Shown here piece after piece: positions 27,675 through 34,985 of a stretch of 36,906 nt of DNA. A program made the translations under genes and the position numbers. The first letter of the stretch is position 1, and every line of letters starts with the position of its first letter. Source of the stretch: UBA4738 sp002413305 (GTDB taxonomy: Bacteria > Actinomycetota > UBA4738); contig DAIUAM010000030.1 in NCBI GenBank assembly GCA_036847185.1, positions 1-36,906 on the forward strand, given 5' to 3'. The notes under the pieces were generated by a model. It was not told where the DNA came from, did no database searches, and saw only the letters and a program-made list of their open reading frames with translations.

Positions 27675-28220
27675 TCAGCCCGGACGGTAGGGCTCGATCT
27701 TCACGACCTCGTACTCGAACGTCCCGCCCGGGGCCTGGTACTTCACCCGATCGCCCACCTTGGCGCCGAGCAGCGCCGAGCCGAAGGGGGAGATCGAGGT
27801 GACCGTTCGAACCCCCGGGGCGCGCTCCTCGGCGACGTGCGCGACGAGGTACGTCTCGTGATCGTCGCCCTCGTCCCCGATCGGCCGGACCGTGACCAGC
27901 ATTCCGGCGGTCACCTCGTCGGAGTCGGTGACCTCGATGATCTCCGGGTCCTTCAGCCGGTACTCCAGGTCGCGGATCTTGGCCTCCATCATGCCCTGGT
28001 CGTTCTTGGCGGCGTCGTAGTCGGCATTCTCGCGGATGTCGCCGTGCTCCCGGGCCCGGAGGAGCCGTTCGGCGACGAGGTCCCGGCCCTCTGTCCTCAT
28101 CCGCTCGAGGTCCCTACGCATCCGGACGTAGGCGTCGAGCGTCAGACGGGCGGTCGGCTCCTGGCCGGGCTTGCGAGGTGGCCGGTCCGGAGGGAGGAAC
28201 TGCGCGTCGTCGTCGGTCAT
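27675..28220 (-). CDS. greA: Transcription elongation factor GreA
   Basis: GreA enters the RNA polymerase secondary channel and stimulates cleavage of backtracked RNA. 181 aa from ATG 28218-28220; an ATG three codons upstream is possible. The N-terminal coiled coil (about 25-100) carries the acidic tip in EHGDIRENADYDAAKNDQG, and the C-terminal FKBP-like domain ends VGDRVKYQAPGGTFEYEVVKIEP. About 22 hydrophilic residues precede the usual start of the family (157 aa). It lies upstream of larBCE on the same strand; co-transcription is possible. Confidence 0.92.
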   Translation of the reverse strand: MTDDDAQFLPPDRPPRKPGQEPTARLTLDAYVRMRRDLERMRTEGRDLVAERLLRAREHGDIRENADYDAAKNDQGMMEAKIRDLEYRLKDPEIIEVTDSDEVTAGMLVTVRPIGDEGDDHETYLVAHVAEERAPGVRTVTSISPFGSALLGAKVGDRVKYQAPGGTFEYEVVKIEPYRPG

Positions 28221-28227
28221 GGGCCGC

Positions 28228-28233
28228 AATCTA
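28228..28233 (-). promoter_or_regulatory. Candidate -10 box for greA
   Basis: TAGATT on the minus strand ends seven bases before the greA ATG, which would give a leaderless transcript. No good -35 is at the proper distance, so the competing promoter in the divergent operator (28286-28315) may be the real one. Confidence 0.35.
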
Positions 28234-28282
28234 TCAACCCAGATACCCGGGTGACGCTGCGGTCACGCTCCCGTGTCTGCGT

Positions 28283-28315
28283 TTGACAATGTGACAAACC
28301 CTGTCATACCGTCAA
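28283..28315. promoter_or_regulatory. 33-bp double dyad, TetR operator with divergent promoters
   Basis: The sequence has the form TTGAC-4-TGACA-5-TGTCA-4-GTCAA, perfectly symmetric in all 20 arm bases. On the plus strand TTGACA (28283-28288), 16 bases, CATACC (28305-28310) makes a promoter for the TetR gene, whose ATG is at 28324. On the minus strand TTGACG (28315-28310), 18 bases, CATTGT (28291-28286) points to greA. A TetR dimer pair bound here would cover both. The symmetry is seen; the binding protein is inferred to be the adjacent TetR. Confidence 0.7.
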
Positions 28316-28323
28316 CCACCGTC

Positions 28324-28917
28324 ATGGTGAGCACCGCTCCGGTCCACGTCCGCCCCGCAACCGCCGAACGCATCCTTGACGCGGCGTTCGGATGCATCGA
28401 ACGCGTCGGCCTGGCCCGGACCACGGTGGAGGACGTCGCCCGTGCCGCCGGGCTCTCCCGCCAGAGCGTCTACCGCTACTTCCCGTCGAAGGACCACCTG
28501 ATCATGGGCCTCGTCCTTCGGGAGGAGGAGCGGTTCTTGGACGGCATCCGGATGGCGTTCGAACGCGACATCGATCTCCGCCAAGCCATCGAGGACAGCC
28601 TGCTGTTCTGTCTCCGGTTCGCGCGTCAGCATCCGTTGCTGGACCGTCTGCTGCAGACCGATCCCGGGACGCTGCTCCCCTATCTGACCACTCGCTCCGC
28701 GCCGGTCCTGGCCCGAGCCCATGAGACCGTCCTCTCGCTGATCCGCAGGAAGTCGTGGGTTCGCGCGGACCTCGTGGAGCAGGTCGGCGACACGGTGGTT
28801 CGTGCGGTGATCTCGTATGCGCTCCTCCCGCCCGAACGCCGCGTCGAGGACGTCGCCAGGGACCTGGCGACCATCGCCACGATCGCCCTGACCCGGAAGG
28901 AGGCCCGCTCCCGATGA
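28324..28917 (+). CDS. TetR family regulator of the diiron protein
   Basis: 197 aa from ATG 28324; an upstream in-frame GTG (28273) lies before the promoter and is excluded. The HTH is clear: RILDAAFGCIERVGLARTTV then VEDVARAAGLSRQSVYRYFP (about 34-53). The C-terminal half is helical. The gene directly follows a strongly symmetric operator-like dyad and overlaps the diiron protein by ATGA, so it most likely represses itself and its partner, and perhaps greA-lar. Its C-terminal tail RRVEDVARDLATIATIALT is of the kind seen in TetR proteins linked to lipid or redox genes, but no ligand can be named. Confidence 0.9.
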   Translation: MVSTAPVHVRPATAERILDAAFGCIERVGLARTTVEDVARAAGLSRQSVYRYFPSKDHLIMGLVLREEERFLDGIRMAFERDIDLRQAIEDSLLFCLRFARQHPLLDRLLQTDPGTLLPYLTTRSAPVLARAHETVLSLIRRKSWVRADLVEQVGDTVVRAVISYALLPPERRVEDVARDLATIATIALTRKEARSR

Positions 28918-30074
28918 GCACCCGCATCTACACGCTGCCGGTCGACCAGACCCATTGGCAGGTGGGCGGCGACCAGACCACCGTCTTCAACTGGGAGTAC
29001 GACGAGGGGCGCGACCGCCTCCTCACCCTGTACGAGAAGGGCAAGGACAAGCAGTGGAACACGAGCACGCGGCTCGACTGGTCCATCCCCGTGGATCCGG
29101 AGTCCCCGGACAACATGCCCGACTACTACATCCCGATCTACGGATCGGACATGTGGGAGGGGATGGACGACAAGCGGCGCGCGGAATTCCGCCACCACAT
29201 GGCCGCGTGGATGAACTCCCAGTTCTTGCACGGCGAGCAGGGCGCGCTGATCTGCGCCTCGAAGATCGTCCAGACCTGCCCCGACGTGGACAGCAAGTTC
29301 TACGCGGCCACGCAGACCATGGACGAGGCGCGCCACATGGAGACGTACTCGCGCTACCTCCGCGAGAAGGTCGAGCTGGCCTACCCGATCAACCCCAACC
29401 TCAAGGCGCTCCTGAACGACGTGGTCTCGGACACCCGATGGGACATGACGAACCTGGGGATGCAGGTCCTGATCGAAGGCCTGGCCCTGGCCGCGTTCGC
29501 GTTGGTTCGGGACTTCTCGAACGAACCGCTCGCCAAGGCGCTGAACACGTATGTGATGCAGGACGAAGCTCGCCACGTGGCGTTCGGCCGACTGGCTCTG
29601 CGCGAGTTCTACCCGCAGCTCACCGAGCCCGAGCGCGCGGAGCGGGAGGAGTTCGTCATCTACGCCTGCTATCTGATGCGGAACCGCTTCCTGGCCGAGG
29701 AGGTGTGGCAGCACCTCGGCCTGCCCGGGGATGAGTGCAAGGAGTACGTCGAGGGCTCGGAGATGATGGGCGCCTTCCGCAAGATGCTCTTCTCCCGGAT
29801 CGTGCCCACGATCAAGGACCTTGGGTTGTGGGGTCCGAAGGTCCAGGCCGCGTTCGCCGACATGGGCGTGATCGAGTTCGCCGATACGGACCCGGAGGAC
29901 CTCTCCGCGGCCGACGAGGAGCTCGCCGAGGAGCTCGACCGCCGGAAGGGCGAGACCGTGTCGAACGGGGACGCCGGCGCCGCCACCGCCGCGCTCTCCG
30001 AGGTGGACGGCGATCGTGCGCGCGAGGTGGACGCGCTGATCCATCAGGGAGCGGACGACGGGACCGAGAGCTAG
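28914..30074 (+). CDS. Ferritin-like diiron protein (R2-like fold)
   Basis: 386 aa from ATG 28914 (ATGA overlap with the regulator; AGGAGG eleven bases upstream). Two DEARH motifs are visible, 137-141 and 217-221. With E108 (HGEQGALICASKIVQ) and E188 (LIEGLALAAF) they give the six-ligand carboxylate-bridged diiron set E108, E138, H141, E188, E218, H221 of the ferritin/ribonucleotide-reductase-R2-like superfamily. The C-terminal 60 residues are acidic and low-complexity. No close functional assignment is safe: it could be an oxygenase, an R2-like oxidase or a desaturase-like enzyme. There is no ferredoxin or reductase gene next to it. Confidence 0.8.
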   Translation: MSTRIYTLPVDQTHWQVGGDQTTVFNWEYDEGRDRLLTLYEKGKDKQWNTSTRLDWSIPVDPESPDNMPDYYIPIYGSDMWEGMDDKRRAEFRHHMAAWMNSQFLHGEQGALICASKIVQTCPDVDSKFYAATQTMDEARHMETYSRYLREKVELAYPINPNLKALLNDVVSDTRWDMTNLGMQVLIEGLALAAFALVRDFSNEPLAKALNTYVMQDEARHVAFGRLALREFYPQLTEPERAEREEFVIYACYLMRNRFLAEEVWQHLGLPGDECKEYVEGSEMMGAFRKMLFSRIVPTIKDLGLWGPKVQAAFADMGVIEFADTDPEDLSAADEELAEELDRRKGETVSNGDAGAATAALSEVDGDRAREVDALIHQGADDGTES

Positions 30075-30334
30075 GGCATCAGGGAGGGGTTGCGGGCGAC
30101 CGCCCGCCCCCGGTCAGGCCAATGGCACTTCATCGGGTGACACTGGCACCGGCCCGGTTCGATATGCGGGGAGCTCTCGTGGAGATTCGGTCAACATCAG
30201 ATCTAGACCGGGCGATGGCTCATGGTTCGACCCCGGGTCTCGCGACGGCACGTCTGTGCATACGGTTTGTAGGAGGATCGGGCAGCGCGGGTCTCCCGTC
30301 CCGCTGGAAGCGGGCCGTTCGACCTGACGAACAG
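30075..30334. other. Intergenic region with hairpins
   Basis: About 260 bp without a gene. GCGGGC-GACC-GCCCGC (30092-30107) is a hairpin 18 bp after the diiron gene stop and may end that transcript. CCCGCT-GGA-AGCGGG (30300-30314) is a second short hairpin before the aminotransferase promoter. A GGTTCGACCCCGG stretch near 30222 resembles a tRNA T-arm but no tRNA folds around it. Confidence 0.4.
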
Positions 30335-30364
30335 TTGACCCCGGACGGCTCGCCGCCGTAAGTT
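30335..30364 (+). promoter_or_regulatory. Aminotransferase promoter, leaderless type
   Basis: TTGACC (30335-30340), 18 bases, TAAGTT (30359-30364), then seven bases to ATG 30372. The -35 is a 5/6 match, the -10 weaker. No SD precedes the ATG, consistent with a leaderless start. Confidence 0.5.
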
Positions 30365-30371
30365 CTCAGGC

Positions 30372-31562
30372 ATGACGGAGGGAACGAAGGGGCGGCTGGC
30401 GACACGCATCTCGCGGCTCGGCACCGAGTCGGCGTTCGAGGTCCTGGCGCGAGCCCGGGCGCTCGAAGCGACGGGCCGCAAGATCGTCCACCTGGAGATC
30501 GGCGAGCCGGACTTCGACACGCCCTCCCACATCGTCCAGGCCGCCGTGGACGCCCTGCACGGCGGGTACACGCATTACGTCCCCGCGCCGGGCCTCCCCG
30601 AGCTCCGTGAAGCCGTGGGCGACTACTTCGAGCGGACAGGGCGGCCACACTACCCGGCCGACCGGATCGTCATCACCCCGGGAGCCAAGCCGATCATGTT
30701 CTTCGGGATCCTCGCCCTCTGCGAGCAGGGCGACGAGGTCATCTATCCCGACCCCGGCTTCCCCATGTACGAATCGATCGCCAACTTCTCGGGGGCCAAG
30801 GCCGTCCCGATCGTGCTCCGGGAGGAGAACGAGTTCCGGATGGACCCCGCCGAGGTCGCCTCGTTGGTCACCGACCGGACCAAGCTCCTGATCCTGAACT
30901 CACCGCACAACCCATGTGGGAGCGCCCTGACGAAGGACGATATCGAGGCCCTCGCCGCGATCGCCATCGAGCACGACCTGTACGTCCTCTCGGACGAGGT
31001 GTACTTCGCCACGAACTACGGCGGCGAGCACCGGTCGATCGCCAGCGTCCCGGGGATGGAGGACCGGACGATCCTGCTGGACGGGTTCTCCAAGACGTTC
31101 GCCATGACGGGATGGCGGCTGGGGTTCGCATCGTTCCCACCTGAGGTCGTCCAGGCCGTCATCACCCTGCTCATCAACTCCGTGTCCTGCACCTCGGCGT
31201 TCGGCCAGCGGGCCGGGCTGGCGGCGCTGACCGGGCCCTGGGAGCCGATCGAGGCCATGGTCGCGGAGTTCCAGAAGCGCCGCGACGTGATCGTCGAAGG
31301 CCTGAACCGGCTGTCCGGGTTCTCGTGCCTGGAGCCGGGAGGCGCGTTCTACGTCTTCCCGAGCGTGAAGGCGCTGGGTCTGTCATCCGACGCCGTCGCG
31401 TCGTTCCTGCTCCAGGATGCCGGTGTGGCCTGCCTGGCCGGGACCGCCTTCGGCTCCGCCGGCGGCGAGGGCTATCTCCGCTTCTCCTACGCGAACTCCG
31501 TCGAGGCGATCCGGGACGCCCTCGACGCGATCGAGGCGTCGCTCCCGAACCTGCACGCCTAG
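30372..31562 (+). CDS. PLP-dependent class I/II aminotransferase
   Basis: 396 aa of the aspartate aminotransferase fold (type I). The N-terminal block RKIVHLEIGEPDFDTP (37-51) and THYVPAPGLPELREAV are family hallmarks. NSPHNPCG (176-183) holds the PLP-interacting Asn, LSDEVY (206-211) the Asp and Tyr, and K241 in LLDGFSKTFAMTGWRLGF is the Schiff-base lysine. The conserved substrate-carboxylate Arg is in the C-terminal YLRFSYANS. The amino donor is not readable from the sequence. It abuts a D-2-hydroxyacid dehydrogenase with no gap, so the pair may convert an amino acid to a 2-keto acid and then to a hydroxyacid, or the reverse. Confidence 0.9.
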   Translation: MTEGTKGRLATRISRLGTESAFEVLARARALEATGRKIVHLEIGEPDFDTPSHIVQAAVDALHGGYTHYVPAPGLPELREAVGDYFERTGRPHYPADRIVITPGAKPIMFFGILALCEQGDEVIYPDPGFPMYESIANFSGAKAVPIVLREENEFRMDPAEVASLVTDRTKLLILNSPHNPCGSALTKDDIEALAAIAIEHDLYVLSDEVYFATNYGGEHRSIASVPGMEDRTILLDGFSKTFAMTGWRLGFASFPPEVVQAVITLLINSVSCTSAFGQRAGLAALTGPWEPIEAMVAEFQKRRDVIVEGLNRLSGFSCLEPGGAFYVFPSVKALGLSSDAVASFLLQDAGVACLAGTAFGSAGGEGYLRFSYANSVEAIRDALDAIEASLPNLHA

Positions 31563-32579
31563 ATGGCGCCGGCTGCCGGCGAACGCCGGCCCGTTCTGGT
31601 CACCAGGCGTCTCCCGCGGCCGTGCCTCGATCGCATCGCCGAACGCTGCGACATGACCCTCTACCAGGGCGCCGGCGCGATGCCCCGCGACCGGCTCCTG
31701 GAGGAGATCGCTGGTAAGTTCGGAGCGGTCACCCTGCTGACCGATCGGGTTGACGACGAGTTCCTGGACGCGGCCGGCGAGCAGCTGGTCATCGTGGCGA
31801 ACTACGCGGTGGGGTTCGACAACATCGACGTCGAAGCGTGCACCCGCCGCGGCGTGCTGGCCTCGAACACCCCCGACGTCCTCACCGAGACCACCGCGGA
31901 TCTGGCCTGGACGCTCATGATGGCGGCCGCCCGGCGCGTCCCCGAGGGCGACCGCTTCCTCCGGAGCCGAACCCCATGGATCTGGGGGCCGGAGATGATG
32001 CTCGGCCAGGACGTCCACCACAAGACGCTGGGGATCGTCGGGTTCGGGCGGATCGGGCACGCGCTGGCCCGGCGGGCGAAGGGGTTCGGCATGAAGGTCC
32101 TGTACTTCGACGTGTTCCGGCCCTCCGCGGAGCTGGAGCAGGAGCTGGGCGCGGAGTACCGGGATCTGGACGACCTGCTGGCCGAGGCCGACTTCGTCTC
32201 GCTGCACGTGGTCCTCTCGGAGGAGACCCGGCACCTGATCGACGCCGAACGGCTCCGGAGGATGAAGCCGACCGCCGTGCTGGTGAACAGCTCGCGGGGG
32301 CCGGTCATCGACGAGGCCGCGCTGGCCGACGCGCTCGAGTCCGGTGAGATCTTCGCCGCCGGTCTGGACGTCTTCGAACGGGAGCCGGAGGTCCACCCGA
32401 AGCTCCTGGAGCGGCCGAACGCGGTGGTCATCCCCCACCTCGGAAGCGCGACCGTGGACACGCGTCTGGCCATGGGCATGCTGGCCGCCGACAACCTCTT
32501 CGCCGCCCTTGACGGCGAGCGTCCGCCCACGCTGATCGATCCCCAGGCGTGGGAGCGACGGTCCGGTCAGGCCGGCTGA
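31563..32579 (+). CDS. D-2-hydroxyacid dehydrogenase (glyoxylate/hydroxypyruvate reductase-like)
   Basis: 338 aa from ATG 31563, the base after the aminotransferase stop. The NAD-binding motif GIVGFGRIG is at 157-165, and D183 at the end of the second strand (VLYFDVFRP) favours NADH. The catalytic triad of the family is present: R245 (NSSRGPVIDE), E274 (DVFEREPE) and H292 (IPHLGSAT). NYAVGFDNIDVEAC and SNTPDVLTETTADLAW are typical of glyoxylate/hydroxypyruvate reductases. It reduces a 2-keto acid to the D-hydroxyacid. Tight coupling to an aminotransferase suggests a serine-glyoxylate or similar route. Confidence 0.88.
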   Translation: MAPAAGERRPVLVTRRLPRPCLDRIAERCDMTLYQGAGAMPRDRLLEEIAGKFGAVTLLTDRVDDEFLDAAGEQLVIVANYAVGFDNIDVEACTRRGVLASNTPDVLTETTADLAWTLMMAAARRVPEGDRFLRSRTPWIWGPEMMLGQDVHHKTLGIVGFGRIGHALARRAKGFGMKVLYFDVFRPSAELEQELGAEYRDLDDLLAEADFVSLHVVLSEETRHLIDAERLRRMKPTAVLVNSSRGPVIDEAALADALESGEIFAAGLDVFEREPEVHPKLLERPNAVVIPHLGSATVDTRLAMGMLAADNLFAALDGERPPTLIDPQAWERRSGQAG

Positions 32580-32687
32580 CGCTCCCACTGCCAGGCCTCG
32601 GATACCTCCGGCGATTGAATCGCTTGTCCGCGGGTACATCGTCTCCCAGACGCCCGGCCTGCAGTCGCCCGAAGGAACCCCAAGGAC

Positions 32688-33218
32688 ATGGCCCTGTTCC
32701 GCTACACGGAGGAGGACGTTCGGCTCCTGCTGGGCCGGGCCATCCCCATCCGGTGGCCGCGGGAACGCGCCCTGTTCACCACGAGGTGCCGGGCCGAACA
32801 GGTCGCCATCCGTCCGTACGGGGTCGAGTTCAGGTCCGAGACTGAGCAGCACGCCGGGTTCGTGGCCGCGACCCAGAACCGGCTCGTGTACGAGCAACGT
32901 ACCCCGCGCGCGGCGTGGTTCCGAGGGATCGCCGTGACGCTTGGGTTCATCGCCACCTGCTCGCTGCTCTTCGGGAACTCGCTCGGCGGCTTCTTCGGGC
33001 TGGGGGTCGCCGCGTTCGGCGTGTGGCTGGTGGCGGTCTTCGCAGAGACGCTCCTGGCGGGGGGCCGGGCTCTCGAGTACGGCCGGGTCAGCGGTCTCGA
33101 CTCCCTCTCCCAAAGGATCGAAGGCGCCGATCCGGGCGGGGTCACCTACCGCCTGGTGATCCCCGACCCATCCGACTTCCGGATGATCGCGGCGCTGGTG
33201 ACGGGCCACGCATCCTGA
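32688..33218 (+). CDS. Hypothetical two-TM membrane protein
   Basis: 176 aa from ATG 32688 with AAGGA six bases upstream. Not recognised. The N-terminal part (1-75) is soluble with charged residues and a beta-rich look (AEQVAIRPYGVEF, NRLVYEQRTP), as in small PH-like membrane proteins. Two hydrophobic helices follow at about 79-97 and 100-122, then a cytoplasmic C-terminal tail of 50 residues (VTYRLVIPDPSDF). The gene stands alone after a 108-bp gap. It could be a PH-like domain anchor; this is a guess. Confidence 0.7.
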   Translation: MALFRYTEEDVRLLLGRAIPIRWPRERALFTTRCRAEQVAIRPYGVEFRSETEQHAGFVAATQNRLVYEQRTPRAAWFRGIAVTLGFIATCSLLFGNSLGGFFGLGVAAFGVWLVAVFAETLLAGGRALEYGRVSGLDSLSQRIEGADPGGVTYRLVIPDPSDFRMIAALVTGHAS

Positions 33219-33256
33219 ACCGAGCACCGCCTGATCAAGCGCTACACTCGGCCCTC

Positions 33257-33991
33257 GTGACGAAACCCCTGGTCGCGGTCGTCGGCTACCACCTCCAACT
33301 CGGACGCGTGACCCGATGGGACACCGGCGGGTTCGCCCTCCCGGACTCCTACGTCGACGCCCTCCGCCGGTCCGGCATCGAGCCGGCAGTCTTGCCTCCC
33401 TCCGACCGCCCGGCGGCCGGACTGCTGCGGCGGTTCGACGGGCTGGTCCTGGCCGGCGGCGGAGACGTGATCCCTTCGCGCTACGGAGCCTCCGTCCGCC
33501 ACGAATGCGTCTACGGCGAGGACGCCGGCCGCGACGAGACCGAGACCGCCCTGACGCTCGAGGCGGCCGAAGCCGGCATCCCGACCCTGGCCATCTGCCG
33601 GGGCGCCCAGGTGGTCAATGTGGCGTTCGGCGGGACGCTGCACCAGCACCTCGCGGACGTCGACGGGATGGCGGAGCACCGGCCGACCGGCGACGCCACG
33701 TACCTCCTCCACGAGGTGAAGGTGGCGGACGGGAGCCGTCTCGGGGAAGCGTGCGGGCAAGCGGTCCTCACGGCCGCGTCCCACCATCACCAGGGCATCG
33801 ACCGGCTCGGTGCAGATCTGGTCCCGGTGGGGTGGTCGGTGGAAGACGGGTTGGTCGAAGCCGTCGAGCTCGACCATGGCTGGATGGTCGCCGTGCAGTG
33901 GCACCCGGAGGTGACGGACTCGGGGGATCCCGCCCAGCGGTCGTTGTTCGACGCGTTCGGCGACCGGGTCCGCGGCCGGGCGGCAGGGTAG
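33257..33991 (+). CDS. Class-I glutamine amidotransferase-like hydrolase (peptidase C26/PuuD type)
   Basis: 244 aa from GTG 33257; a TACACT at 33243-33248 lies eight bases upstream and may be its -10 box. It has the triad C114 (LAICRGAQVVNVAFGG), H216 and E218 (VAVQWHPEVT). GLVLAGGGDVIPSRYG (62-77) is typical of gamma-glutamyl-GABA hydrolases (PuuD). Members hydrolyse gamma-glutamyl bonds such as gamma-glutamyl-GABA or act in other gamma-glutamyl pathways. No partner gene of polyamine breakdown is next to it. The dehalogenase-like gene starts two bases after its stop, so the two are probably co-transcribed. Confidence 0.88.
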   Translation: MTKPLVAVVGYHLQLGRVTRWDTGGFALPDSYVDALRRSGIEPAVLPPSDRPAAGLLRRFDGLVLAGGGDVIPSRYGASVRHECVYGEDAGRDETETALTLEAAEAGIPTLAICRGAQVVNVAFGGTLHQHLADVDGMAEHRPTGDATYLLHEVKVADGSRLGEACGQAVLTAASHHHQGIDRLGADLVPVGWSVEDGLVEAVELDHGWMVAVQWHPEVTDSGDPAQRSLFDAFGDRVRGRAAG

Positions 33992-33993
33992 CC

Positions 33994-34896
33994 ATGCCCG
34001 AGGTGTACCGAACCCCCGACGAACGCTTCGCCGGCCTCCCCGGGTACGCGTTCGAGCCACGCTACGAAGAGTTCGACGGCCTTCGGCTGCACTACGTGGA
34101 CGAGGGCTCGCGCGACGCGCCTCCCGTGATCCTGTTCCACGGCGAACCCACCTGGTCGTTCCTGTACCGGACGATGATCCCCGTGCTGGCCGAGCGCTTC
34201 CGAGTGATCGCGCCCGACTACTTCGGCTTCGGCCGGTCCGACAAGCCCACGGACCGGGGGTTCTATTCCTACGCCGGCCACGTCCGGTCCATGGAGATGC
34301 TGCTGGCCGAACGCCTCGACGTCCACGACGCCATCGTGGTGGTCCAGGACTGGGGCGGACCGATCGGGCTCCGGTTCGCCATCCTGCATCCCGACCGCGT
34401 GGCCCGGCTGGTGGTCCTGAACACCGGCCTGTCGTTCCCGTCCGAGAAGTGGCCGACGCCCGCGTTCCTGCAGTGGCGGGACTTCGCCGAACGAACCGGG
34501 CTCGAGCTCCCTGTGGGCATGGTGATCCAGTCGGCCACCGCCACAGAGGTAGCTCCCGAGGTGATCGCGGGCTACGAGGCGCCGTTCCCGACCCCGGAGT
34601 CGAGGACCGGCGCGGCGATGTTCCCCCTGCTGGTACCGATCCACCCGGGTGACCCAGGGGTCGAGGAGATGCTGGAGACGCGCGAGGCGCTGTCGAAGTG
34701 GAGCAAGCCGGCGCTCGTGCTGTTCAGCGACTCCGACCCCATCTTCAGCCCGCGCGTCGCGGCGTCCATGGCCGGGCTGATCCCCACCGCCGGCGAGCCG
34801 GAGTTCGTCGCCGGGGCGTCCCACTTCCTGCAGGAGGATCGCGGCGACGAGATCGCCCGGCGGATCGTTCGCTTCCTGGACGCCTCCGCCCTGTAG
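33994..34896 (+). CDS. Haloalkane dehalogenase-like alpha/beta hydrolase
   Basis: 300 aa from ATG 33994. An alpha/beta hydrolase with HGEPTWSFLYRTMIPVL (49-65) and the nucleophile elbow QDWGG (118-122), D119 as nucleophile followed by W120, which are the features of haloalkane dehalogenases (HLD). A later acid D246 or D248 (VLFSDSDPI) and H277 (GASHFLQED) complete the triad. The halide-binding second Trp cannot be placed surely (W153 in SEKWPTP or W161 in FLQWRDF are candidates). The chain lacks a signal peptide. An epoxide hydrolase is less likely. Substrate is unknown. Confidence 0.82.
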   Translation: MPEVYRTPDERFAGLPGYAFEPRYEEFDGLRLHYVDEGSRDAPPVILFHGEPTWSFLYRTMIPVLAERFRVIAPDYFGFGRSDKPTDRGFYSYAGHVRSMEMLLAERLDVHDAIVVVQDWGGPIGLRFAILHPDRVARLVVLNTGLSFPSEKWPTPAFLQWRDFAERTGLELPVGMVIQSATATEVAPEVIAGYEAPFPTPESRTGAAMFPLLVPIHPGDPGVEEMLETREALSKWSKPALVLFSDSDPIFSPRVAASMAGLIPTAGEPEFVAGASHFLQEDRGDEIARRIVRFLDASAL

Positions 34897-34899
34897 AAT
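34894..34899 (+). promoter_or_regulatory. Possible -10 box for the ABC operon
   Basis: TAGAAT overlaps the stop codon of the hydrolase. It would give a transcript starting near 34906 and an 80-base leader to the GTG at 34986. No clear -35 is paired with it. Just downstream a C/G-rich inverted repeat (CCCCGGCGGGG) could be a terminator of the preceding gene. Confidence 0.35.
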
Positions 34900-34985
34900 C
34901 GCGCGCTCGCCCCGGCGGGGGGAATAGCCGCACGACCAAGCCGGGTTGCCAGTCGGAGGAACGACGAACGCGAGGGGATGAGGAC

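Noticed and set aside
28273..28323. Upstream GTG start for the second TetR
   Set aside because: It lies before the -35/-10 boxes and the operator dyad, so it cannot be on the transcript from that promoter.
28680..30044. 454-aa minus-strand ORF opposite the diiron gene
   Set aside because: Mirror-frame artefact. The plus-strand frame has a full set of conserved diiron ligands and a Shine-Dalgarno.
30222..30242. T-arm-like GGTTCGACCCCGG, possible tRNA
   Set aside because: No acceptor stem, anticodon arm or D-arm could be paired around it; the T-stem itself has a mismatch.
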